Positions 13,256 through 22,251 of a DNA stretch of 64,000 nt are shown in pieces. A program made the position numbers and the translations under genes. This DNA is from Massilia terrae (GTDB lineage Bacteria > Pseudomonadota > Gammaproteobacteria > Burkholderiales > Burkholderiaceae_D): NCBI RefSeq assembly GCF_024753145.1, contig NZ_JANUGU010000006.1, positions 1 to 64,000 on the forward strand, written 5' to 3'. Each line of letters begins with the position of its first letter. Position 1 is the first letter of the stretch. The notes beneath the pieces are model-generated. The model did no database searches and was not told the DNA's origin. It worked only from the letters and a program-made list of their open reading frames with translations.

Positions 13256-14026
13256 TTACATTGTCTTGATGCGTTCGACCATCTCGGCCCCGAACGCGAT
13301 GTAAGCCTGCGCGCCCTTGGACGAGGGATCGAAGGTGACGCCCGGGATGCCGTAGGACGGCGCTTCGGCCAGGCGCACGTTGCGCGGGATGATGGTCTTG
13401 AACACCTTGTCGCCGAAGTGCTGTTCCAGCTGGCCCGAGACCTGCTGAGACAGCGTCATGCGCGGATCGAACATCACGCGCAGCAGGCCGATGATCTTCA
13501 AGTCGTGGTTCAGGTTGGCGTGCACCTTCTTGATGGTGTTGACCAGGTCCGACAGGCCCTCGAGCGCGTAGTACTCGCACTGCATCGGGATGATCACGCC
13601 GTGCGCGGAGCACAGGCCGTTCAGGGTCAGCATCGACAGCGCGGGCGGGCAGTCGATCAGGATGAAGTCGTAGTCCTTGTCTACCTTGGCCAGCGCGTCC
13701 TTCAGGCGCTTCTCGCGGTTGTCCAGCTCGACCATCTCGACTTCGGCGCCGGCCAGCTCGCGGTTGGAGGGCAGGACGTCGAAGCGGCCGGCTTCCGAAC
13801 GCTGGCGCGCGGCCTCGACCTCGGCGCTGCCGAGCAGCACCTCGTAGGTGGAAGCGCTCAGGCCGGCCTTGTCGATGCCCGCGCCCATCGTGGCATTGCC
13901 TTGCGGGTCCAGGTCGACCAGCAGCACGCGCTGGTTCAGCTTGGCGAGGCCGGCCGACAGGTTGACAGTGGTGGTGGTCTTGCCGACGCCGCCCTTTTGG
14001 TTTGCAACGCAAAATATCTTGGCCAT
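13256..14026 (-). CDS. parA: Chromosome partitioning ATPase ParA (Soj)
   Basis: Deviant Walker ATPase that drives ParB/origin segregation on the nucleoid. The deviant Walker A KGGVGKTTTTVNLSAGLA is at the N-terminus (residues 11-28), with LLVDLDPQGNATMG as the A' motif and FILIDCPPALSML as Walker B. The 256-residue length without an N-terminal DNA-binding domain fits the chromosomal Soj type. It is encoded between rsmG and parB as in many bacteria. The gap upstream carries three copies of a 16-bp repeat that may control it. Confidence 0.97.
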   Translation of the reverse strand: MAKIFCVANQKGGVGKTTTTVNLSAGLAKLNQRVLLVDLDPQGNATMGAGIDKAGLSASTYEVLLGSAEVEAARQRSEAGRFDVLPSNRELAGAEVEMVELDNREKRLKDALAKVDKDYDFILIDCPPALSMLTLNGLCSAHGVIIPMQCEYYALEGLSDLVNTIKKVHANLNHDLKIIGLLRVMFDPRMTLSQQVSGQLEQHFGDKVFKTIIPRNVRLAEAPSYGIPGVTFDPSSKGAQAYIAFGAEMVERIKTM

Positions 14027-14063
14027 GTATCCCTTATCCTTTTGGACGCAACCGCTCTACGGT

Positions 14064-14133
14064 TTTATACCGTTTATACTATTGAAATAATTTCTACTGT
14101 ATAAACGGTATAAACTATTTATACCGTTTATTG
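14064..14133. repeat. Three copies of a 16-bp AT-rich repeat upstream of parA
   Basis: TTTATACCGTTTATAC at 14064-14079, its exact reverse complement except for the last base at 14099-14114 (GTATAAACGGTATAAA), and TTTATACCGTTTATTG at 14118-14133. All lie in the 110-nt gap between parA and rsmG. The unit is itself nearly palindromic (TATACCGTTTATA). Position and symmetry suggest operators for parAB control or a local melting/binding element; no known regulator is assigned. Confidence 0.7.
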
Positions 14134-14135
14134 TA

Positions 14136-14786
14136 TTACGCTGCCCGCTCGATGAATACCAGGTGCCGCTCCGCTTCCAGGCTTGGCACCCGCAGCGCCT
14201 GGACCTCGCTTACTTTCCACTCTGCCGGCACCCTCTCCTGCTCGTCTTTCGGGGCCACTCCCTTGAGCGCAATGAATCGCCCGCCCTCGGCCAGCAGGTG
14301 TCCCGACCAGTCCAGGAAATCGGACAGGTCGGCGAAGGCGCGCGAGGTGATGACGTCGAATTTGTCGCTCACTTCCAGGTCCTGCACCTTCATCGTGTGC
14401 ACGCTGGCGTTGGCCAGGCCGAGTTCCGCCTTCACCTGCTTGAGGAAGGCGGTTTTCTTGTGCACGGTGTCGATCATCGAGACCTTCATGTCCGGCCGTG
14501 CGATCGCCAGCACGATGCCGGGCAGGCCGCCGCCCGCGCCCACGTCCAGCACGTTGCGGGCGCCGGCGAATGCCGGCACCGCGGCCAGCGAATCGAGCAG
14601 GTGGTGGGTCACCATCTGCATCGGGTCGCGCAGGGACGTGAGGTTGTAGACGGCATTCCACTTGGCCATCAGGGCCAGGTAGTCCATCAGCTGTTTTTGC
14701 TGCGCTGCCGTCAGGTCCAGGCCAAGTTGCCTGATGCCCTGCTCCAGCACTTTTTCCAGTGCCGGCCGATCGAATCCTCCCCGCAT
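14136..14786 (-). CDS. rsmG: 16S rRNA (guanine527-N7)-methyltransferase RsmG
   Basis: SAM-dependent methyltransferase that makes m7G527 in 16S rRNA; loss gives low-level streptomycin resistance. The 216-residue product shows the SAM loop LDVGAGGGLPGIVLAI, then SMIDTVHKKTAFLKQ and VITSRAFADLSDFL, all diagnostic. The start Met at 14786 overlaps the mnmG stop codon by one base (TGATG), which fixes it against a longer in-frame extension into mnmG. Confidence 0.97.
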   Translation of the reverse strand: MRGGFDRPALEKVLEQGIRQLGLDLTAAQQKQLMDYLALMAKWNAVYNLTSLRDPMQMVTHHLLDSLAAVPAFAGARNVLDVGAGGGLPGIVLAIARPDMKVSMIDTVHKKTAFLKQVKAELGLANASVHTMKVQDLEVSDKFDVITSRAFADLSDFLDWSGHLLAEGGRFIALKGVAPKDEQERVPAEWKVSEVQALRVPSLEAERHLVFIERAA

Positions 14787-16714
14787 CAAGCCGCCTCCTC
14801 GCCCTGCGTGGTGAAGCCCTTGAAGCCCTTCTTCTTCAGGAACACGAGCAGCAGCGAAATCGCCGCCGGCGTGACGCCCGAGATGCGCGAGGCCTGGCCC
14901 AGGGTCTCCGGACGCTGCTTGTCGAGCTTCTGGCGCACTTCGATCGAGAGCGCGGTGATCTCGTGGTAGTTCAGTTCCTGCGGCAGTTTCAGGTTTTCGT
15001 AGTGGTCGTGGCGCTCCACTTCGCGCGCCTGGCGGTCGATGTAGCCGGCGTACTTGATCTGGATTTCGACCTGTTCGCGCACCGCAGGATCCTCGACGCC
15101 GGGGCCGGCCAGCGCGGCGCCCTCGACGCCCTGCATGGTCATCAGCTTGTCGTACTCGACGCCGGGGCGGCGCAGCAGGTCGGCCAGCGTGTATTCGCGC
15201 TCGATCGCCTGGCCCACCACGCGCTCGGATTCGGCGGCGGCCAGGATGCGCGGGTTGACCCAGGTCGAGCGCAGGCGCTGCAGCTCCAGCTCCACCGCTT
15301 CGCGCTTGGCTTCGAATGCGGCCCATTGGGCGTCGCCGACCACACCCAGCTTACGGCCGGCTTCGGTCAGGCGCATGTCGGCGTTATCCTCGCGCAGCGA
15401 CAGGCGGTATTCGGCGCGGCTGGTGAACATGCGGTAGGGCTCGGCCACCCCCTGCGTGGTCAGGTCGTCGACCAGCACGCCGAGGTAGGCCTCGTGGCGG
15501 CCCGGAGTCCATGCCGGCTTGCCCTGGGTCTGCAGGGCGGCGTTCAGGCCGGCCAGCAGGCCCTGTGCGGCGGCTTCTTCGTAGCCGGTGGTGCCGTTGA
15601 TCTGGCCGGCGAAGAACAGGCCCTGGATGGCCTTGGTTTCGAGCGAGGCCTTGAGGCCGCGCGGGTCGAAGTAGTCGTATTCGATCGCGTAGCCGGGGCG
15701 CAGGATGTGCGCATTCTCCAGGCCGCGCATCGAGCGCACCAGGTTGATCTGGACGTCGAACGGCAGGCTGGTCGAGATCCCGTTCGGGTAGAACTCGTTG
15801 GTGGTCAGCCCTTCCGGCTCGAGGAAGATCTGGTGCGATTCCTTGGAGGCGAAGCGGTGGATCTTGTCCTCGATCGAGGGGCAGTAGCGCGGGCCGACGC
15901 CTTCGATCACGCCGGTGTACATCGGGCTGCGGTCGAGGCCATTGCGGATGATCTCGTGGGTCTGGGCGTTGGTGTGCGTGACCCAGCACGGCACCTGGCG
16001 CGGATGCATCGCCACGTTGCCCATGTACGAGAACACCGGCACCGGATCGAGGTCGCCCGGCTGTTCGGTCAGGGCCGAGAAGTCGATGCTGCGGCCGTCG
16101 ATGCGCGGCGGCGTGCCGGTTTTCAGGCGGCCTTGCGGCAGCTTGAGTTCCTTCAGGCGCGCCGACAGCGACAGCGCGGGCGGATCCCCTGCCCGGCCCG
16201 CCGAGTAATTCTGCAGGCCAACGTGGATCTTCCCGTCTAGGAAAGTACCGGCGGTCAACACAACGGCGCGCGAACGGAACTGCAGGCCGATCTGGGTCAC
16301 CGCGCCAACCACGCGGTCGCCCTCCACCATCAAGTCGTCTACGGCCTGCTGGAACAGCCACAGATTGGGCTGGTTTTCCAGGCGGGAACGGATCGCCTGC
16401 TTGTACAGCAGCCGGTCGGCTTGGGCGCGGGTGGCGCGCACGGCCGGTCCCTTGGACGAGTTGAGGATACGGAACTGGATGCCGGATTCATCGGTGGCGA
16501 TCGCCATCGCGCCGCCCAGCGCATCGACTTCCTTGACCAGGTGACCCTTGCCGATGCCGCCGATGGACGGGTTGCAGGACATCTGGCCGAGGGTCTCGAT
16601 GTTGTGCGTGAGCAGCAGCGTCTTCTGTCCGGTACGGGCAGAAGCGAGCGCGGCTTCGGTGCCGGCATGGCCACCGCCGACGACAATCACGTCGAATTCA
16701 GTAGGAAATAGCAT
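14786..16714 (-). CDS. mnmG: tRNA uridine-5-carboxymethylaminomethyl synthesis enzyme MnmG
   Basis: FAD-dependent partner of MnmE that installs the cmnm5 group on U34 of several tRNAs. The 642-residue protein begins with the dinucleotide-binding motif [19 protein letters not shown]. It has [26 protein letters not shown], the Cys-bearing loop PCWVTHTN, and the C-terminal MnmE-interacting domain ([21 protein letters not shown]). It is first in the mnmG-rsmG-parA-parB block, a gene order typical of origin-proximal regions. Confidence 0.98.
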   Translation of the reverse strand: MLFPTEFDVIVVGGGHAGTEAALASARTGQKTLLLTHNIETLGQMSCNPSIGGIGKGHLVKEVDALGGAMAIATDESGIQFRILNSSKGPAVRATRAQADRLLYKQAIRSRLENQPNLWLFQQAVDDLMVEGDRVVGAVTQIGLQFRSRAVVLTAGTFLDGKIHVGLQNYSAGRAGDPPALSLSARLKELKLPQGRLKTGTPPRIDGRSIDFSALTEQPGDLDPVPVFSYMGNVAMHPRQVPCWVTHTNAQTHEIIRNGLDRSPMYTGVIEGVGPRYCPSIEDKIHRFASKESHQIFLEPEGLTTNEFYPNGISTSLPFDVQINLVRSMRGLENAHILRPGYAIEYDYFDPRGLKASLETKAIQGLFFAGQINGTTGYEEAAAQGLLAGLNAALQTQGKPAWTPGRHEAYLGVLVDDLTTQGVAEPYRMFTSRAEYRLSLREDNADMRLTEAGRKLGVVGDAQWAAFEAKREAVELELQRLRSTWVNPRILAAAESERVVGQAIEREYTLADLLRRPGVEYDKLMTMQGVEGAALAGPGVEDPAVREQVEIQIKYAGYIDRQAREVERHDHYENLKLPQELNYHEITALSIEVRQKLDKQRPETLGQASRISGVTPAAISLLLVFLKKKGFKGFTTQGEEAA

Positions 16715-16801
16715 GGTGGATTGTGTTGCGAGGAGTACGAGAAGGGATTATAGAGGCTTTTTGTTTGCGAAAGCCGTGCCGCCGAGAAAAGCGCCGAAAT
16801 A

Positions 16802-16817
16802 TGTTCCACGTGGAACA
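16802..16817. promoter_or_regulatory. parS: parS site 1
   Basis: TGTTCCACGTGGAACA, a perfect 16-bp palindrome matching the ParB binding site consensus TGTTNCACGTGAAACA except for the symmetric G. It is located about 90 nt upstream of the mnmG start, the first of three sites within 103 nt. Confidence 0.93.
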
Positions 16818-16850
16818 GTTTTCTGTGGCTATGGTGTCTGCAACGCATTA

Positions 16851-16866
16851 TGTTCCACGTGAAACA
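16851..16866. promoter_or_regulatory. parS: parS site 2
   Basis: TGTTCCACGTGAAACA, an exact match to the canonical parS sequence. Middle site of the cluster between mnmG and the TauE-type gene. Confidence 0.95.
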
Positions 16867-16888
16867 TCCAGCGCCGGGTCGGCCGGTT

Positions 16889-16904
16889 TGTTTCACGTGG
16901 AACA
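16889..16904. promoter_or_regulatory. parS: parS site 3
   Basis: TGTTTCACGTGGAACA, the reverse complement of site 2 and therefore canonical. It ends 6 nt before the stop codon of the neighbouring exporter gene. Together with sites 1 and 2 it marks a ParB loading zone next to the parAB genes. Confidence 0.95.
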
Positions 16905-16910
16905 GCAGAG

Positions 16911-17678
16911 TCAGCCGAGGAAGGCCGTGTAAGCCGTCTTTACGATTAGCACGGAGACAACGGTGAGGAAGAGCTTACGGACGAAGCCAGTACCATGCTT
17001 CAGTGCAAGGCGGGTGCCGACGATGGAACCCGCCACCTGGCACACGGCCATCGACAGCCCGAGCTGCCACATCAGGTGGCCACTGTAGCCGAACCAGATC
17101 AGGGCCGAGAGGTTGCTGCCGACGTTGACGACCTTGGCCGCCGCGGAAGCGCCAAGGAAATCGAAGCCGAAAAAGCGGACGAACAGAAAGAGTAGGAAGC
17201 TACCGGTCCCCGGACCGAAGAAGCCGTCGTAGAAGCCGATGACGCCGCCGAGCACGATGGCCAAAGCCATTTCCTTCCAGCCGCTGTGCAAGGGCGCGTG
17301 GACCGAACCCAGGTCCTTCTTGCGGAAGGTGTAGACAGCGACTGCGACCAGCACGAAGGGCAAGAGTCCGCGGACAAAATCGGCCGGAACTTTGCTCACG
17401 GTCCAGGCACCGAAGAAGGAGGCGATGAAGGCCGCAATGGCCGCCGGCGCCGCGGCGCTCCAGGCAACACGAACGCGCCGCGAATAGCTGACCGCCGCCG
17501 AGGTCGTGCCGAACATGCTGGCCAGCTTGTTCGTGCCCAGCAGCGTGGCCGGGGTCTGGTTGGGGAGCAGGGCGAACACGGCGGGGAGCTGGATCAGGCC
17601 GCCACCGCCGACAACGGAATCGACCAGGCCGGCGCCGAAGGACGCGAGGCCGAGCAAAGCAATTTCAAGCATCAACAA
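16911..17678 (-). CDS. TauE/SafE family anion exporter
   Basis: Membrane protein of 255 residues with about eight hydrophobic segments and the family's internal repeat. The first half shows ASFGAGLVDSVVGGGGLIQLPA, the second half GGVIGFYDGFFGPGTGSFLLFLFVRFFG, the characteristic GxGPGTG-type motif. Family members export sulfite, sulfoacetate or other organosulfur anions; the substrate here is unknown. No sulfur-metabolism partners lie nearby. Confidence 0.88.
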   Translation of the reverse strand: MLMLEIALLGLASFGAGLVDSVVGGGGLIQLPAVFALLPNQTPATLLGTNKLASMFGTTSAAVSYSRRVRVAWSAAAPAAIAAFIASFFGAWTVSKVPADFVRGLLPFVLVAVAVYTFRKKDLGSVHAPLHSGWKEMALAIVLGGVIGFYDGFFGPGTGSFLLFLFVRFFGFDFLGASAAAKVVNVGSNLSALIWFGYSGHLMWQLGLSMAVCQVAGSIVGTRLALKHGTGFVRKLFLTVVSVLIVKTAYTAFLG

Positions 17679-18279
17679 CTTTCTGGCGAACAGCGAAGAG
17701 TAAGCAATTGTAAGGCAAGGTCAGCAGGCGAGTTGGTTGCCCGCAATTTCAGCAGACGAGCGATCGTGCCAGGCACCCATCGGCGTCGCTATCCACAAAG
17801 TTACCCACAGCGACGAAAGCGATAATCACGGCCAGCGAAGTCCCCGTAAATCGATACACTCGGCAGCACTTTCGCGGAGGATGAAACAATTAAAGACGAG
17901 GCCAAGGCACGACCCGATCCGCGTTCATTTATGTTTTTCGAACCGGGAAGCGACGGCCGAAGGGATGGACTTGTTTCGGCCGTGCTGCGAAAGAAAGCCT
18001 AGGGAAATAGGGATTCCAGGAAAAGGCGGTACCATGGGCAGGGCCATTTTCAGGCACGCCCAGGTATTATCTGCAAGCAAACCGGATTGCTTCCTGGCTG
18101 GGGAGCCAAAGCAGGGTTTTCGCAGAAATTCTCGCGCCTGTCCTGACACAAAATATGATTTTGCAGTAGCTGCCGAGGAGCAACAGTGCGGCGTCCTTAT
18201 CCACAAAGTTGTTAACAGCGCTGACGGGCCAAAAAGCAAGGGCGGCCAAGCCGCCCTCTTGTTGCATAGCAGCAATAGC
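17679..18279. other. 600-nt gap with two 24-bp DnaA-box-bearing repeats
   Basis: No convincing gene is seen here. Two related 24-bp blocks lie 400 nt apart in the same orientation: 17789-17812 (CTATCCACAAAGTT...CACAGCG) and 18197-18220 (TTATCCACAAAGTT...AACAGCG). The second holds an exact DnaA box TTATCCACA; the first differs by one base and is followed by TTACCCACA. The minus-strand terminator of the liv genes is at the right border. An origin-linked or DnaA-titration role is possible but unproven. Confidence 0.5.
18229..18258 (-). terminator. Intrinsic terminator after livM
   Basis: Stem GGGCGGC/GCCGCCC (18240-18246 with 18250-18256) with a 3-nt loop. On the minus strand it is followed by TTGCTTTTTGG. 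It lies about 25 nt after the livM stop codon and ends the branched-chain transporter unit. Confidence 0.8.
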
Positions 18280-19251
18280 TCAAGCCTTGCTTCGGGCCCG
18301 AACGAAGCCGGCGAGCTCACCGACGATGCCGCGCCGGAACAGCAGCACACAGGCCACAAAGATCAGCCCGGTCACGATGCCGACCGAATCGCCCAAGGTC
18401 GAGAACCAGTCGACCCCGGTCAGCCGCGCCAGGAAATTGCCCAGGTCGCCCAGCTTGTTTTCCAGCGCGACGATGATAAAGGCGCCCAGCACCGGTCCGA
18501 ACAGCGTCCCCATGCCGCCCACGAGCGTCATCAGGATGACGAGGCCGGACAGGGTCCAGTGCACGTCCGTCAGCGTTTCGAAGCCGAGCACAACGGCTTT
18601 GGTGGCCCCTGCGAGGCCCGCAATGGCCGCAGAAAGCACGAACGCGAGCAGTTTGTAGCGATCCACGTCATAACCCAAAGAAACCGCCCTGGGCTCGTTT
18701 TCGCGGATTGCCTTGAGTACCTGTCCAAACGGCGAATGCACGGTGCGCACAATCAGGGCAAAGCCGCCGATGCAGATCGCGAGGACCACATAGTACATGG
18801 TCAGGTCCTTGGACAGGTCGAGCAGGCCCAGCAGGCGTCCGCGCGGCACGCCCTGCAGGCCATCCTCGCCATGCGTGTAGGGAATGCGCAGGGCCGCGAA
18901 ATAGACCATCTGGGCCAGCGCCAGCGTGATCATGGCGAAATAGATGCCCTGACGGCGGATGGCCAGCAAGCCCATCCCCAGGCCCAGCAACGCCGCGCCC
19001 AGCACGCCGAGCAGGATGCCGGCTTCAAACGGCAGGCCAAGCACCGCCAGCGCGTGGCCGGCGATGTAGCCAGCCGTGCCGAGAAATGCCGCGTGGCCGA
19101 AGGACAGCAGCCCGGTGTAGCCGATCAGCAGGTTGAACGCGCAGGCGAACAGGCCGAAGCACAGCATCTTCATCAGGAACACCGGGTAGCCGATGAAGGG
19201 CGCGGCAAGGACGATCACCAGCGCCAGCGCATAGCCGATTTTCTTGTTCAT
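18280..19251 (-). CDS. livM: Branched-chain amino acid-type ABC transporter permease LivM
   Basis: Inner-membrane permease of the HAAT (LivFGHMJ-type) family, 323 residues with about nine membrane spans. Family features are LLIGYTGLLSFGHAAFLGTAGYIAGHAL near the N-terminus and the cytoplasmic EAA-like loop QVLKAIRENEPRAVSLGYDVDRYKLLAFVLSAAIAGLAGA. It pairs with LivH directly upstream (10 nt). The true substrate could be branched-chain amino acids, amides, urea-like compounds or aromatic acids. Confidence 0.92.
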   Translation of the reverse strand: MNKKIGYALALVIVLAAPFIGYPVFLMKMLCFGLFACAFNLLIGYTGLLSFGHAAFLGTAGYIAGHALAVLGLPFEAGILLGVLGAALLGLGMGLLAIRRQGIYFAMITLALAQMVYFAALRIPYTHGEDGLQGVPRGRLLGLLDLSKDLTMYYVVLAICIGGFALIVRTVHSPFGQVLKAIRENEPRAVSLGYDVDRYKLLAFVLSAAIAGLAGATKAVVLGFETLTDVHWTLSGLVILMTLVGGMGTLFGPVLGAFIIVALENKLGDLGNFLARLTGVDWFSTLGDSVGIVTGLIFVACVLLFRRGIVGELAGFVRARSKA

Positions 19252-19261
19252 CCCTGCCCTT

Positions 19262-20146
19262 TCATTTCTCTTTGCCGAACAGGCCGGCCGGACGCAGCAG
19301 CAGCACGATCACCATCACCACGAACACGACGACTTCCGAGCCCTCCGGGTAGTAGACCCGGGTCAGGCCCTCGATCACGCCGAGGGCCAGGCCGGTGACG
19401 ATCGAGCCGAGGATCGAGCCCATGCCGCCGATCACCACCACCGCGAACACGACGATGATGAGGTTGGAGCCCATCAGCGGCGTGACGTTGATGACGGGCG
19501 CGGCCAGCACGCCGGCCAGCCCGGCCAGCGCGACGCCGAAACCGTAGGTCAGCGTCACCATCAAGGGAACGTTGATGCCGAAGGCTTCCACCAGTTTGGG
19601 GTTCTCGGTGCCGGCGCGCAGGTAGGCGCCGAGGCGGGTCTTTTCGATCACGAACCAGGTGGCGAGGCAGACCACCAGCGAGGCGGCGACCACCCAGGCG
19701 CGATAGTTTGGCAGGATCATGAAGCCGAGGTCGGTGGCGCCGGCCAGTTGCTCTGGCACCTCGAGGGTCTGGCCAGACACGCCGAAGAAGGAACGGAACA
19801 GGCCTTCCAGCAACAGCGTGATGCCGAAGGTCAGCAGCAATCCGTACAGATGGTCGAGCTTGTACAGCCAGCGCAGCATGGTCCGCTCGATGAGGATGCC
19901 GAACAGGCCGACCAGCAGCGGGGCGATCACGAGCATTCCCCAGTAGTTCAGGCCGAAGGACGTGACGCCGATGTAGGCCAGGAAGGCGCCGGTCATGTAG
20001 AGCGCGCCGTGCGAGAAATTGATGACGTTGAGCAGGCCGAAGATGACGGCCAGGCCCAGCGACAGCATCGCGTAGAAGGAGCCGTTGACCAGGCCGAGCA
20101 GGAGCTGGCTCATCATGGCTTGCAGGGGGACGCCGAAGATTTCCAT
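19262..20146 (-). CDS. livH: Branched-chain amino acid-type ABC transporter permease LivH
   Basis: Second permease of the HAAT transporter, 294 residues. It shows QLLLGLVNGSFYAMLSLGLAVIFGLLNVINFSHGALYMTGAFLAY at the N-terminus and the conserved R.....T..ENP..V.AFGIN loop (GAYLRAGTENPKLVEAFGINV). It lies between the binding-protein gene and livM; the 160-nt gap upstream carries a palindromic repeat. Confidence 0.93.
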   Translation of the reverse strand: MEIFGVPLQAMMSQLLLGLVNGSFYAMLSLGLAVIFGLLNVINFSHGALYMTGAFLAYIGVTSFGLNYWGMLVIAPLLVGLFGILIERTMLRWLYKLDHLYGLLLTFGITLLLEGLFRSFFGVSGQTLEVPEQLAGATDLGFMILPNYRAWVVAASLVVCLATWFVIEKTRLGAYLRAGTENPKLVEAFGINVPLMVTLTYGFGVALAGLAGVLAAPVINVTPLMGSNLIIVVFAVVVIGGMGSILGSIVTGLALGVIEGLTRVYYPEGSEVVVFVVMVIVLLLRPAGLFGKEK

Positions 20147-20167
20147 GCTCAGTACTGATTAGTTGCC

Positions 20168-20290
20168 GTCGCCCTCGCGAACGCGGGAGCCCCATTTTGC
20201 GTAAGCGGTGATAACGCTTACTACGGCCCGCGAGCAAAATGGGGTTCTCCGGGGGGCGCCTAGCCCGTTCGCGGGAGCAACGACTGTGGA
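20168..20290. repeat. REP-like inverted repeat between livK-like gene and livH
   Basis: GTCGCCCTCGCGAACGCGGG followed by CCCCATTTTGCG, then a small inverted repeat (GTAAGCG...CGCTTAC), the mirrored CAAAATGGGG, and CGTTCGCGGGAGCAACGAC. This is a diverged copy of the dispersed palindrome family. Lying inside a transporter operon it could form a stem-loop that protects the upstream, highly expressed binding-protein message, as known for malE-malF in enteric bacteria. Confidence 0.7.
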
Positions 20291-20307
20291 TATAGCAGGA
20301 GTAACGA

Positions 20308-21513
20308 TTACTTCCACGCCGTGCACTTCGATTCGGCCTTGGTCGTGTACGCCTTATCACCCGGAATGGTCGCCACCAGCTTGTAGTAGTCCCACGCCCC
20401 TTTCGATTCCTTCGGCGTCTTCACCTGCATCAGGTACATGTCATGCACCATGCGGCCGTCGGGACGGATCACGCCGTTTTTGGTGAACATGTCGTCGATC
20501 CTGGTTTTCTTCAGGTAGGCCATGACCTTGTCCGCATCGTCGGTCCCGGTGGCCTTGACGGCATTCAGGTAAGCCATCGTCAGGGAATAGTCGCCGGCCT
20601 GCACCATCGACGGCATCTTCTTCATCTTGGCGAAATAGCGCTTGGCCCAGGCGCGGCTTTCCGCGCTCTGGTCCCAATACCAGCCATCGGTCAGGTACAA
20701 GCCTTGGGTCGTATTCAATCCGAGCGTGTTGATATCGTTGATGAATACCAGCAGCCCGGCGATCTTCATTTTCCTGGTGATGCCGAATTCATTGGCCGCC
20801 TTCACCGAATTGATGAAATCGCCGCCGGCATTGGCCAGGCCGAGCACCTGCGCCTTGGACGATTGCGCCTGCAGCAGGAAGGACGAGAAATCCGACGCGC
20901 CCAGCGGATGCTTGACGCTGCCCAGCACCGTGCCGCCACTGGCTTTGACGACATCGGCCGTGTCCTTCTCCAGCGACTGGCCGAAGGCATAATCCGCGGT
21001 CAGGAAAAACCAGCTCTTGCCGCCCTGCTTCACGATTTCCGATCCGGTGCCGCGCGCCAGCGCCACGGTGTCGTAGGTGTAATGCACGGTGTAGGGCGAG
21101 CATTGTTCATTGGTCAGCGCGGAAGCGCCGGCGCCGCTCACAATGAACACCCTCTTCTTTTCCTGCGCCACTTTGGCCATCGCCAGGCTCGCGGTCGAAT
21201 TGGTCCCGCCGATCAGCAGATCCACGCCCTGCTGGTCGAACCACTCGCGCGCCTTGGTCGATGCGATATCGCCCTTGTTCTGGTGGTCCGCCGAGATGAA
21301 TTCGATCTTCTTGCCATTGATCGTCCCGCCCATATCGGCGATCGCCATCTTGATCGCCTCGGCGCCGCCATTGCCGTCCACGTCCGCATACACGCCCGAC
21401 ATATCGGTCAGGAAGCCGATCTTGATCGTATTGTTGGAGATTTGCGCCTGGGCCGACACCGACATGCCGGCGGCAAGAGCAGCGGCGGCGAGAGCGATTG
21501 CTTTGCGATTCAT
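20308..21513 (-). CDS. ABC transporter substrate-binding protein, Leu/Ile/Val-binding family
   Basis: Periplasmic binding protein of the type I fold (Peripla_BP_6), 401 residues. It has a signal peptide (MNRKAIALAAAALAAGMSVSAQA) and the domain start IKIGFLTDMSGVYADVDGNGGAEAIKMAI. GTNSTASLAMAKVA and FFLTADYAFGQSLEKDTADVV follow the family pattern. The closest subgroup by motif (SDFSSFLLQAQSSKAQVLGLANAGGDFINSVKAANEFGI) is common in Burkholderiales and often of unknown substrate. It is encoded between livF and livH. Confidence 0.92.
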   Translation of the reverse strand: MNRKAIALAAAALAAGMSVSAQAQISNNTIKIGFLTDMSGVYADVDGNGGAEAIKMAIADMGGTINGKKIEFISADHQNKGDIASTKAREWFDQQGVDLLIGGTNSTASLAMAKVAQEKKRVFIVSGAGASALTNEQCSPYTVHYTYDTVALARGTGSEIVKQGGKSWFFLTADYAFGQSLEKDTADVVKASGGTVLGSVKHPLGASDFSSFLLQAQSSKAQVLGLANAGGDFINSVKAANEFGITRKMKIAGLLVFINDINTLGLNTTQGLYLTDGWYWDQSAESRAWAKRYFAKMKKMPSMVQAGDYSLTMAYLNAVKATGTDDADKVMAYLKKTRIDDMFTKNGVIRPDGRMVHDMYLMQVKTPKESKGAWDYYKLVATIPGDKAYTTKAESKCTAWK

Positions 21514-21543
21514 GTTGTCTCCGTTCGAATAAAGATGGGTTGG

Positions 21544-22251
21544 TTAAACGCCGAGCAGTTCGGTCAGCACGGGCATCTTGGCATTCAGGTCTTGTGCGGC
21601 GATGGTTTCGACGACTTGTCCGTGTTCGATGACATAAAAGCGGTCCGCCAGCGGCGCGGCAAAGCGGAAGTTTTGTTCGACCATGACGATCGTGTAGCCC
21701 TTTTGCCTGAGCGTCGTGATCATGCGCGCCAGGCTCTGCACGATCACCGGCGCCAGGCCTTCCGAAATCTCGTCCAGCAGCAGCAGGCGCGCTCCGGTGC
21801 GCAGGATGCGGGCCACCGCCAGCATCTGCTGCTCGCCGCCGGATAAGCGCGTGCCGGGGCTGTTGCGCCGCTCCAGCAGGTTCGGGAACATCTCGTAAAT
21901 CTCCTGCACCGGCATGGCGGCACTGCGGTCGGCCAGCATCGGCGGCAGCATCAGGTTTTCTTCGGTGGACAGCGAGGCAAAAATCCCCCGCTCTTCGGGA
22001 CAATAAGCAAGGCCCAGGTGCGCGATCTTGTGGGTCGGCAGTCCGATTGATTCCACGCCATTGATCTTGATGGAGCCGGTACGTTTTCCTGTCAGCCCCA
22101 TGATTGCGCGCAGCGTCGTCGTCCGTCCGGAACCATTACGGCCCAGCAGCGTCACCACCTCGCCCGGGTTCACGGTGAGGTTGATGCCATGCAGGATGTG
22201 CGATTCGCCGTACCAGGCCTGCAGGCCGGCGATCTCGAGGGCGGCCGCCAT
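21544..22251 (-). CDS. livF: ABC transporter ATP-binding protein LivF
   Basis: ATPase subunit of the HAAT transporter, 235 residues. Walker A reads GRNGSGRTT, with Arg replacing the usual Lys; the codon CGG-type change is visible in the sequence (complement of cgtccg). Signature TRLSGGEQQMLAVARIL and Walker B LLLLDEISEGLAP are intact. The start Met at 22251 overlaps the livG stop codon by one base. The Walker A substitution is unusual and could lower ATP binding, or may be tolerated because LivG supplies the second site. Confidence 0.9.
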   Translation of the reverse strand: MAAALEIAGLQAWYGESHILHGINLTVNPGEVVTLLGRNGSGRTTTLRAIMGLTGKRTGSIKINGVESIGLPTHKIAHLGLAYCPEERGIFASLSTEENLMLPPMLADRSAAMPVQEIYEMFPNLLERRNSPGTRLSGGEQQMLAVARILRTGARLLLLDEISEGLAPVIVQSLARMITTLRQKGYTIVMVEQNFRFAAPLADRFYVIEHGQVVETIAAQDLNAKMPVLTELLGV

